A stretch of 64,000 nt of DNA, taken from contig JASJFT010000054.1 of assembly GCA_030770425.1 (NCBI GenBank), positions 62,001 through 126,000 of the forward strand, in the 5' to 3' direction. The position numbers and the translations under genes were made by a program. The notes beneath the pieces were generated by a model. That model was not told the DNA's origin. It did no database searches and saw nothing but the letters and a program-made list of their open reading frames with translations. This DNA is from Darksidea phi. Lineage: Eukaryota; Ascomycota; Dothideomycetes; Pleosporales; Lentitheciaceae. Positions 54,843 to 64,000 of the stretch are shown in pieces; the first letter of the stretch is position 1, and every line of letters begins with the position of its first letter.

Positions 54843-55620
54843 CTAGAGTCCGTGAACATCAACTCCATCGGAACCTAGGTGCAGAGATTGGGGCGATTAG
54901 GTTTTCTCTCCGTCCATGGCCTCAGGGGAGGCAGAAGCAAAGCCAGTTACCCTGATGGTGCGACGGAATAACGAACTCAGGCTGCCCGCCGGATGGCGTC
55001 GCCGTGCCGAATTCGCGGAGCTCCTGCTTAGGGTATGCGATGCGGGCGTCTAGCTCTACATCATCGTTAGCTTGTGAGCAAAAGGAGGGTGAGGGCGATG
55101 AGAAACTCTACCGTGGTTGAGCGTCCATTGGTCTTGAAGCATTGCCAATGCCCAAGCATTGTCCACAATGGCGTAGTCGTAGTCCCTGAAGAGTTCGGCA
55201 TAGTCAGCGAGCACGTGGGCGATCAAGTCTATGTGAGCCCTCTCGAGGGTGACGATCTCGAGACCGTAGGCATTGTGGAGGCGCTTGGTAGCCGGGGTCC
55301 CGAAGTCTCGAAGGGCTGCGACGCCGCGGTCGAGTCCCCAGATGAAGAGCGCACCGAAGAACATGGCGAAGAGGGTTAAGAGTGTAAGTGAGGAGAGGGG
55401 GGAGTCCGCTATCCTGGAAGTCTAGCAAGTGGTGTTGGTGGATATCGGATGGGATGGGAGGTGACGAGAGAGAAGGGAAGCAGAGGAAGATAAGTATAAG
55501 TGAGATGGCGAATTGGATCCAGACTTGCGTAGTTGCCGGAAGTCATGGCGGCGACGAAGAGGACGGATCACAGCTAGAAGGTGAAAGCTCGAAGGCGTTG
55601 AGCAGGAAAACAGGGCCCAT
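54843..55620 (-). CDS. Small multi-pass membrane protein of unknown function
   Basis: Five exons (55620-55572, 55523-55466, 55413-55112, 55055-54951, 54874-54843) join in phase to 181 residues starting MGPVFLLNAFEL. Hydrophobic helices are visible at ~15-35 (WIQFAISLILIFLCFPSL) and ~40-65 (SSLTLLTLFAMFFGALFIWG), with a weaker one possible at the N terminus. Then comes a soluble, conserved-looking part: LDRGVAALRDFGTPATKRLH, VTLERAHIDLIAHVLADYAE, LFRDYDYAIVDNAWALAMLQ. It ends ELREFGTATPSGGQPEFV and HGL. Every intron is 48-70 nt with normal borders, and skipping any one breaks the frame, which supports the model. I do not recognise the family. It may be an organelle or plasma-membrane protein. 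Confidence 0.62.
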
Positions 55621-56500
55621 GTCGATGATGATGGTGGTGCTAGTGTTAAGGGTATCGTACCCCGCAAGCTCATGCTGAGTAACGGGCTTGCAACTTCAAC
55701 CAACCTGTGGAGATACAGTCTTGTAAGCAATTGGCCGGGCGACTGGCGATAGAGCTGGTGGTGGATGGCACATGCAAGTTTGAAAGCAATGCAGGGGGTG
55801 GTTGTCAGAGAAGCAGCTTTTAGACCGGGGTAGAGGGGGAGATGAACACCTTTTATGAAGAGTTTTTGTTATTGGCTGTTCGGAGCGAAAGTGTGAGTGT
55901 GTGGTTTTCGCGTGGAAGGGGGGAAGGCGTGAAGTATTGTCATCTAGAGTCACGTAGTTGGTTGGGTGGGCGTTGCTGGGCGACTATCCGGAGTGCGAAC
56001 GCAGCGGAGATTAGTCGAGCTGGTGGGAAGGTTGGATCTAAACTGAGAGTTGGGGGGGAAGGGTTGTTGGGTGGTTGGATGGTTGGGAGAAGTGTTGCGG
56101 GAACTTTTGGAAAATGTCTATTTCTCGCTTTTTGGGTTGGGCGTTTTGTTTTATGACGGTGGGTGCTCGAGAAACCCGGAGTAGTTCTTATTCTTGGAGG
56201 AGCGCTAGAACAAAGTATCCCTTGCGATACATAGAGGTTATTGGCATGTCTAATCAGTGTCCTTATGCTAGTGGTACGAAGTTGTTATACCGTGTTATTT
56301 GGCTAACTTCACATAGACCTAAGAATACTTAACTAAATTGGTTAATGAAAGACGTATTGAATACTTGTAGGACGCTTTATATTTAACAGCGGCGTTGGTG
56401 CCAGGAGGAAGTTTTGGCTACATTCTCAGTGCGTCATTTCGAATGCTTTTAGAACTTCAAGAAGGACGCATCCAATTCATAGTCCAATTCTCCTTCTTTC
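55621..56500. other. No supported gene
   Basis: ORFs overlap on both strands and carry no domain. The stretch 55900-56110 is G-rich on the + strand (runs of ggttgggtgg and gttgggggggaag), probably a C-rich promoter tract for the minus-strand gene. 56280-56400 is AT-rich. Confidence 0.45.
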
Positions 56501-57309
56501 TTATTTCTCCGCCACACGTCCGGCATGTATGCGCTTCCACATCCCGAACCACTCCTCCAAGCGCCTCAGTAACATTTCATCAATAGCACACTCAGCCAGA
56601 TCCACCTTTATCTTATACTTATGCCGTCACCACTCTAACGGCGCACTCTTACCCGTCAACAGTTCCTAAATTTTTTTCGTATTATCGAAGTCGCTAATGG
56701 CTACTGCCATGTTGGACTCATCTTCGGGATTCCTGAGGAATACATTCTCGAGGCTGATATCGCAGTGTACTAAGCCGAGGCTGTGGAGATACTTCATCTC
56801 AGCCTCAACGGAGGAGATGATATAGGAGATAGCCGTCTGGTGGAAGAGAGAGGGAAAGTGTTGATAATAATAGCATTGCGAAGACAAGTATCGTAGCATT
56901 TATATGCGATCCCAATAACGCGATCAACCCCATCCAGCACAACCCCCAGATACTCGCAAAGATTCCGATGCCACCCTTCCACCAACATCCTCCGCAGCAT
57001 CTCGCAGACCGTGACCTCGATCTTGGTCAGCTCCCTGTAGGTTGTCAGATCCCTATCAAACCCCGCATCATGTAAGAAATTACGGTGTTTGATGAACGCG
57101 CCAGGGTCGGTGAAATTGCCTTCGTATTCCAGCGTTTTGGGGTTGGGTGTGGGGAAGAGCCCAGAAGGCTCGAGGCGGGAGCGGAGGGGAGGGTTGGAAG
57201 GGCTGGTTTCTTTAACTTGATGGAGGGTCGGGGTAGCGAACCCCACCATATTTCGTCGTAGCTGTGGCGAAGGGGGTAGCGGGTTGTGGAGCGGTTGCAT
57301 TGGATTGCT
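56501..57309 (-). pseudogene. Kinase-like pseudogene with two in-frame stops
   Basis: Reading from ~57250 the minus strand gives NMVGFATPTLHQVKETSPSN, LFPTPNPKTLEYEGNFTDPG, KIEVTVCEMLRRMLVEGWHR and NLCEYLGVVLDGVDRVIGIA, typical of the fungal kinase-like N lobe. After an intron or frameshift near 56850 it continues EAEMKYLHSLGLVHCDISLE, NVFL (catalytic loop, HCD) and VAISDFDNTKKI, where DFG becomes DFD. A TAG follows, then the same frame runs on: ELLTGKSAPLEW, stop, then KVDLAECAIDEMLLRRLEEW, FGMWKRIHAGRVAEK and the true TAA at 56501. So the C lobe is still encoded but cut off by two nonsense codons. The ancestral enzyme was probably a fungal kinase of unknown target. Confidence 0.72.
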
Positions 57310-57987
57310 TGGGCGATTTTGAGAGACATGGTTATGGTGATGGGGTTTAATGTGGCTTTGGAGTCCATGCGAGAGGCTGGTTGTGTGGTGGTTTGTGACT
57401 GGGGTTTGGGTAGGAGGAGCGTGGGGGTGGGTGCATGTTGAAATATTCGCTAATAAGAATGGCGATATAGATGATGTTGTGAGTGCACGGTAGATCTATT
57501 GACGAGGTCTTGAATATTTTGTACTAAGATTCTCTATAATACGTATATTTTTCACTATGCGAATTGGTGATGAACTGAATTGTTCATGCGCGGCCTCCCA
57601 CCTACCTTTTTGGGGAAACCATGATCAATCAGATGCACCGCCCGCAGAGGGTACATGTACTGCGCCGCCGGACAATGCGCTTCTTTACTCCTCGGGATGG
57701 CGTGACCCATAGAGGGTGGACGTGCCGCGCCGCCGGATAATGCGCCGCAATACACCATAGAACCCCGAGATACCAACAAGGCGGTTCTCCATACCAGCTA
57801 GGCAGCCTATCCTGCGACATTTTCGGGTTTTCGGGCAATGCATACCACTGTAAATAAATTGGGACATGTTGTGCGTAGAGTCATCAACAAATGTTGGGCT
57901 CCTGCATGCAGCAGTTTCCAAAGTATAACATGGTGTTAGGGGACGACGGACCAGCGTTTTACGGTCGTTTAGCGAAAATTGGAGGAT
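57310..57987. other. Intergenic, no supported gene
   Basis: No ORF with protein character. 57440-57560 is AT-rich. At 57640-57760 two similar GC-rich segments occur (gtacatgtactgcgccgccggacaatgcgc and gtggacgtgccgcgccgccggataatgcgc), an imperfect direct repeat of ~30 bp about 80 bp apart, possibly promoter elements of the transporter gene downstream. Confidence 0.45.
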
Positions 57988-59813
57988 ATGAGCGAAGAAG
58001 TGAAGATCGAACACCGCAGCGATGAGCGAGCCATGGGTGAGAAGAAAGATACTCACGACCAGGTCCGCGAGGACGGGCCGGACGCACACCCAAAAGGGTT
58101 TCAACTGGCACTGCTCACGATATCCTTGATGTTCGCGGTGTTCATCATGGCTTTGGACACCACCATTCTGTGTATGCTTGACCAGCCTCTTACCCGCTTC
58201 CAAGCCACAGTTACTGACTTCCCGAAGCCACGGCGGTGCCGAGGATCACGACCCGTTTCCACAGCATCGAACATATCGGATGGTATACGAGTGCCTACTT
58301 GCTCCCACTGATGTCTTTACAGCCAACGTTGGGAAAGCTGTACTCCTTCCTACCTGTGAAGCCGGCCTTTGTGGGTGCAATGATCACTTTCGAAGCAGGA
58401 TCGGTCCTCTGTGCCTTGGCGCCATCCTCCAACATCTTCATAATCGGCCGCGTAGTTTCTGGGGTTGGCGCCGCTGGTATCTACGCCGGCGGCATGATCA
58501 TAATCACCAGCGCAGTCCCGCTGAAGCGCATTTCGATATATCTCGCGAGTCTGTCTAGCATGTGGGCACTCGCAGCGTTAATAGGCCCGCCTTTGGGAGG
58601 GGTTTTTGCCGATAATCGTAGGCTTATGTGGCGGTTCTGTTTCTGGATCAATCTTCGTAAGGGCGCTACAATCTGTGCGATTGCCTATATGCTGACTGTC
58701 CTTCAGCATTCGGTGCTCTGGCGATTTTGTTCTTTGTCCTCGTCTTCTCCGAGCCCAAAAGAGCACCATCTGACTGCTCCCTGAAAGAGAAGATCATCAA
58801 GATGAATTTCCCAGGGACCACACTCTTCGTGACAAGCATCGTGCTTCTCTTCGTGGCGTTGGAGTTTGGAGGTGACCGGTATGCCTGGAAGAGTTATCGC
58901 GTACTGCTATGCTTCATCTTTTCTGGGCTTTGTCTGGTGGCTTTCATCATTCTGCAATGGTTCCTTGGAGAAAAGTAGGTTCATGCGATTGTTATAAGTG
59001 GAGCTACACTGACCGGCACAGAGAGCGACCATTCCTCCACACGTCATCCTCAACCGAAGCGTTGCTTGCAGCTTGTTGGCCGCTTCCATGATGAGCATGG
59101 GATGCAACACACATGTTTTCTACCTGCCCTTCTACTTCCAATCCGCCAAGGGTACTTCGGCCCTCAGCTCGGGGCTCCGCCTTCTCCCATACACCGTGAC
59201 TGTGAACGGCAGCGAGCTGCTCGTCGGCAGTGTCAGCAGTTTTTGCGGCGTGTTCCTTCCTTTCATGTACTGTGGAACTTGCCTCTTCACGATTGCAGCG
59301 GGGCTCTTCTGCACTTTGAGAGTCGACTCACCTACCGGTAGGCTCGCATGGAATCAGATCCTCGTAGGATTGGGGGTGGGTTCTAGCATGCAACTGTGCG
59401 CTACCTCGGTGCGCGCGGCGGTCGGCAAGAAAGACGTAGCTACGGCGGCGGTCCTGACTGTCTTCGCGCCGTTCTTTGGCTCTTCACTCGGTGCTACAAT
59501 TGGTCAAAATATCTTCCGGAAAAGCCTTCGGAAAGAACTCCTAAAGTCCTTGACCGCCGCTGAAGTGGAAGTAGTGATTGCGGCAGGAGGCACTGGGGTA
59601 AGGTACGTTACGAATTCCCAGACAGTCGGCCTCGTGAAGGAGGCATATAATCACGCGTTAAGCAACGTTTTCATCTTGGCGACTGTGGCTGGAGGAATAG
59701 CGTTCTGTGGAACCTTGTGCATCAAGTGGAGGACTTTGGGAGAGAAGACGGCGGATTCGTCCAATTCATCCCCGGCGGAGAAAGCAGATCTGGTGGAGGT
59801 CCGGGATCCGTGA
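57988..59813 (+). CDS. Major facilitator superfamily efflux transporter (DHA2-like)
   Basis: Exons 57988-58171, 58228-58656, 58707-58974 and 59024-59813 join in phase to 556 residues. After a charged cytosolic N terminus come LALLTISLMFAVFIMALDTT and ILSTAVPRITTRFHSIEHIG, WYTSAYLL: the helix-1 D motif and helix-2 start of 14-helix drug:H+ antiporters. IGRVVSGVGAAGIYAGGMII is the motif-C-type helix 5 region, LIGPPLGGVFAD follows, then ATIPPHVILNRSVACSLLAA and FYLPFYFQSAKGTSALSSGL, a DHA2 hallmark. Such pumps export fungal metabolites or drugs at the plasma membrane. The third acceptor had to be gcacagag (exon from 59024) to keep the frame, since a cut at gcacag would not. No biosynthetic cluster is adjacent. 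Confidence 0.88.
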
Positions 59814-61466
59814 TGGGCTTGCCTGGCACGCAGCGATCGAAGGCATGACCCTGCACCCGGTGTAATCGCAATCATTTGAACTCAGGAGGAATCACGTGTG
59901 GAGCCCGCCTGCCTTTGCTACGAAGTAGGTGCGTCTGTGCGCACCCGAAGTCCGCGACTCTCTCAGCCTGATACGAGGATTCAAAGATTATATAGTAGCG
60001 GTAGATGGAGGGTTTCTCAACTAAGTTAGTACCCTTTGCCTAAAGGAACGAATTTAGCAGACAACGCTGACACTCCGCTAGACGCCTACCAAAAATACAT
60101 CGACACTTCCCGATTTACGATTCCAAAAAGTTAATACCTGAAATTTTCAGCGCGCTCTTAATACATGTGTAGACCAGTCCCCAGCACTGAAAAATCTGTT
60201 AAGAGCTACAATGTTTTTCTATGCACTAGGTATCCTGATCGCCTTTTATAGATAAATACTAGCTAAAGACGACCAAGTTTACCTAGCTGCAAAAAGGGGA
60301 CTTCTGAAACACAAGTGTAAGTGCTGCTCTTGAAGAACGGTAGCTCTGCGGCTATTGGTCCTCGTGTTACGGTAGTGTTTCCTTGTTTCCTGTAACGTTG
60401 TAACTAAAGCATTGCCGCTTTCGCATGCCCATAATCGCTACTTTAAGTCTGGAGCATATTGTCTGCAGCGGAGATTGAGGACTCTGTATACAGCAGTAAA
60501 GGCCCGCAATTCGGGCTCTGGAGAATTCCGGAACTCAGAATCACATCTTCACTTACTGGATCTGAAGGAGATGCTTCTTGCAAGTGCCACCCAAATATGT
60601 GTATGAACGCATGCCGATCGGTACTACAACCCCATGTGAGATGATCGAATAAGAAGTGTCGATATTGCATTGCTCGCCGCTTCTTGAGTACCCTGACGCT
60701 TCGAACGTACTCCATATACAACACCAAGTTCACCACCAACCAACCTCTGGGCACATAATTCCAATGTAGCAAGCTTACCCCGTACTTTGTACTTGGTATA
60801 TATATCTAAATGCGAAACTAACGCAAGTGAAGCTGGAACAGTGCCCATATATGATGTACCCTGAGTAAATGGTAGCACGTGACTTTAAGTCAACCTTAAA
60901 ACATTCTTGCTGCATGTAGAAAAATTAACTAGAATGTACATGAACATCCAAGAGTTTTACAAGACTATAGGCTTCTGTAAAACTAAGGGTTGGTTAAGAG
61001 GATCGCGACCGACCGTCTTAGATGATTACGTCATGCACGGAGGAGGTACGGGAGATTGTAGCACCACTTATAGGACATACTTATCTTGCGCATCCAGAGC
61101 CCTGTTTCATATTCAGCCGGAGAGTAAGATGTAGCATGTACCTAAGGGCTATGCTCGCATTGTATAATATTATCACACTATGCATCGATTTCTCCGCTCG
61201 TTGGTCGGCAAATATAGTAGGTTTAGCGTCTACATCTACGTTTGCGCTTATTGGTTATCGCCATGTAAGCGAGAGTGGGTGAAACATTTCAACCCCAACT
61301 GACCCACAATTTTCCTGGGGCTGGGCGACTAGGAATTTCGAAATGGCAAGTTTAAACCGGAGGATTCCCACCCACCGTTGCTCTCGCGCGGAGGCGAGTG
61401 CAATTCTTTGAGAGCGGTTCGTCCCGAATACCGGTCGGTATCAAAAAAGAGTAGGTTTCCTCGACT
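59814..61466. other. No supported gene; AT-rich
   Basis: No gene can be supported. 60000-60400 and 60780-61300 are AT-rich with many stops on both strands; traces of protein-like text (for example LLPPTPREGNE-type fragments) are too short to use. It may hold decayed DNA plus the promoter of the next gene. Confidence 0.45.
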
Positions 61467-63770
61467 ATGAGCAACCTCGGTGTCGCTACCGAAGAACCGG
61501 TGTACATTGGGGTGTGGACCAATTGGTCGCATGGAAAGGTCTTCGGCTCCACATTGACCCTGACCCAGCGCGACGCAAATTTCCTCGTGGCTTTCATTGC
61601 CTTGTTTGTCTCTTATGTCGGGACCTGCTTCTTTCGAGTCACATCGTTTGCTTTACATACCTACTTCTCCTCTCCAGTCATCGAAAATGACGCCATCTAC
61701 CACCAGCGACAAGCAGTCCTTCGCAACTCCGCCACTGGGACCGACGCACTATGGAGCTTCAGCCAGATATCTTGGTACTGGCGACGACACGGTTTCCAAG
61801 CCGCTAAACGTATTGCGTTGTTCTTCCTTCACGCCTTGATATGCGTCACAGTGTTCGCAGTCGCTGGAATATTCTCTTCTAGGATTGCCAATCTCAGCGG
61901 TGACGAGGTCCTCCTATCGAGCTCGAAGTGCGCAATCATTGGCTCGGAAAACAACGTGACACTACAAGACATCTTCCAGATACACATACCTCATGCGGCT
62001 CAGAGGGCAAGTGCTTTTTTGGATTACGTCCAGAATTGTTACGCCGTGAACAGCATAAAACCGGCTTGTCAAGGGTTTGTGAAACCACGCCTTTCGTATA
62101 CGGTCGATCGGAACGCGAGCTGTCCCTTTGCAGAAGAGATGTGTCGTAGCTCAACCGCCAACATTCGCCTAGACAGCGGGTATCTGGACAGCCACTGGGA
62201 TCTGGGACTAAACACTCCACCGTCTAGGCGTATGAAACTACGTCAAGTCCTGCATTGCTCGCCGCTCAACTATGAAGACTACACCACAAGCGTCAATTAT
62301 ACAGTCAATGGAACAGTAATACCTTATCGTCGATACTTTTATGGAGATCGTCTTGGAGCTTTCGGCGAAATTGCAGCCAATTACTCGTATACGATTCAGG
62401 AAGTGTCGCCGAACCAGACGCACTACGAGCACCAATGGAGTGAGGAAATATATTATGGGGTCGGGTATGTCACTGGAAAGCTCCCTTTCATTGATAGTTA
62501 ATAATATCGTGCAGCTACTCAACCTTCTACGGCTCAAATTCAGGCCAGGTGCCTAATAGCTACTTTCAGCCCATTACACCACTATCTCGCAACGACAGCG
62601 ACATCCACCTTCTTCATCTTGGAGCAAGGAAGGTTTTATACGCAAATCCAGTCGATGACCCTTGGTTCTCGGCTCACAAACCTAATGGAGCACTGAGCGG
62701 TGCAGACGGCTCCGCACAGGTCTACAATGCGGATGAAGCAGCTCCTGCTTTGGGCTGCACTTCTCAGTACGAGCTGTGTCTGCCAAATGGCAACTGCTCG
62801 TTACCCATTTCATTGGGAGATGCCCTTGAGTTTGGAGACTCGGTTAACGGGTTTGAGGAATTCTCTCACTGGGTCACCCATGCGTCACCTTTCGGCAATG
62901 TTGATTTGAGCATGCTCATATCTAGTTTGGGTGGGACTTTCCTGCTAGCCAACCATGGACTACAACAAGGAATGCAATACGACCTGCCCGACAACCAATG
63001 GCAAATAGAGACGGAAAGACTGTTCCAAATCATTCTCGCAAGCATGCAGATCGCTTTTGTGGATACAGCTACCGGATCAAGCATTCAAGGTATTGAAAAG
63101 CTCACGACACCTCCAGAAAACGAGGTAGAGAAAAGTCTTTGTCGAAATCAGGTAAGTGCTTACTTTCCGTTTACGATCAAAGCATCATGCTCACTATGGC
63201 AAGAAAATACGCTCCAATGCATACGCAAATTTTTCCGTCTTCGGTCTCGGGTTCAGTCTTGGCATGGGCCTACTCATTATCTTTCTCAACTGGACTTCAG
63301 AACGGATTTATGAGACCTGGTTGTCGACTAAACGCCGTCCCCTACCTTATGCCCAAATGGAGTGGACGCTCAACGGTACATTGCAGCTTCAGCGCCTAGC
63401 ACACGAGGGGATCGGCTATGGAACGTGGAGTCAGTGCGACAAGGATGTGCCTACAACAGAGCTTTACGATATGCTAGCTGGTCTCGAATTACAAAACACG
63501 AAGCATCCGAGGCTACAAAATATCGTGCCCGATCATGCACGCTCAAGTGCGTCCGGCGCATTCGTGCCGCTTGAACCTGTGTCGCACTCGAGTACAATGG
63601 AGACAATAGTTGAGAAGCCCAGGAGTGCGCCAACCGAGCATTGTGATGCTTCAGGAGGGGGGTTGAGTGTTGAGCAATACAGACAACATGCTGTCTCGCC
63701 ATCAGTCTACTCTATCAGTCCAATTGATGGATCTGGGAGTTGGACAGACCAGGCTGGTATCCGAAAATAA
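61467..63770 (+). CDS. Large membrane protein of unknown function, 733 residues
   Basis: Exons 61467-62464, 62515-63151 and 63204-63770 join in phase. After a short N-terminal part (VYIGVWTNWSHGKVFGSTLT) there is a first membrane helix, RDANFLVAFIALFVSYVGTC, then WYWRRHGFQAAKRIALFFLH and ALICVTVFAVAGIFSSRIAN, a second. A ~400-residue region follows with many N-glycosylation sequons (NVT, NYT, NGT, NYS, NQT) and paired Cys, so it is probably extracellular or lumenal. A third helix, FGLGFSLGMGLLIIFLNWTS, leads to a cytosolic tail with SER and Pro-rich segments. The layout, two helices, glycosylated loop, one helix, tail, is common in uncharacterised proteins of filamentous ascomycetes. I recognise no named domain. 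Confidence 0.78.
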
Positions 63771-64000
63771 TGATCTGCCAGGTGGAAATGTACTGATACG
63801 CATATCAGCTCTGACTTGTAAAGCACTGGAAAGTTCCGTCGAACATAATAGGGGTTCTCAAATCTGAGTGGAATTTGGATGCAACTCATGTCTTCGTCCT
63901 ACTATCCACTTGACTAGTTTATGACAGATTCTTTGGAAATATTTCTAGAGCACATATAAAACATAAATTTCGAGATGGATCAACATGCGCGTAGTCTTAT

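Noticed and set aside
1..64000. CRISPR arrays, bacterial operons, phage or viral genes
   Set aside because: Gene structure with many short introns is fungal; no spaced repeats or viral replication text was seen.

Overview
The window looks like nuclear DNA of a filamentous ascomycete (Pezizomycotina). Genes are split by many short GT-AG introns of about 42-97 nt. Recognisable fungal genes are present (Rad4/XPC, mitochondrial Lon, ribosomal protein eS17, 2EXR-type, CorA-like, fungal rhodopsin-domain). Several repeated or duplicated genes survive only as AT-rich relics with in-frame TAG/TAA/TGA, as expected after RIP. I cannot fix the class from sequence alone. All splice models were inferred by hand from GT/AG, phase and protein continuity.

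Layout. 0-4.5 kb: gene graveyard with a degraded kinase-like gene, a degraded rhodopsin-domain membrane protein and one copy of a dispersed ~117-bp repeat. 4.6-9.8 kb: the most interesting locus, a four-helix-bundle + pseudokinase + Sel1-like protein resembling MLKL, convergent (3 bp between stop codons) with a 956-residue protein carrying an apparently active kinase domain. 10.4-14.4 kb: an intact O-methyltransferase and a truncated DMATS-type prenyltransferase, probably the remains of a secondary-metabolite locus, ending in AT-rich DNA. 14.4-19.6 kb: a 1589-residue multi-exon protein with a CorA-like two-helix C terminus. 21-23 kb: a pogo/Fot1 transposase relic and a 2EXR-like gene whose start codon is split by an intron. 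24.5-28.1 kb: Rad4. 30.5-37.7 kb: two kinase-like genes and two small genes. 38.3-41.7 kb: mitochondrial Lon.

42.5-50 kb is a poorly resolved stretch: a methyltransferase pseudogene, a single-pass membrane protein, ambiguous coding signals with (TA)n tracts, and an 81-bp in-frame tandem duplication. 50.2-55.6 kb: a CAX-type cation/proton exchanger, eS17 and a small multi-pass membrane protein. 56.5-57.3 kb: another kinase-like pseudogene. 58-59.8 kb: an MFS efflux transporter. 61.5-63.8 kb: a large membrane protein of unknown function.

Housekeeping genes (Rad4, Lon, eS17, CAX) alternate with accessory islands rich in kinase-like genes and pseudogenes. Six kinase-like loci occur in 64 kb. The MLKL-like/kinase pair is the best candidate for an undescribed two-component system, by analogy with RIPK-MLKL regulated cell death; that function is inference only. 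I saw no convincing tRNA, rRNA, CRISPR array or intact transposon.
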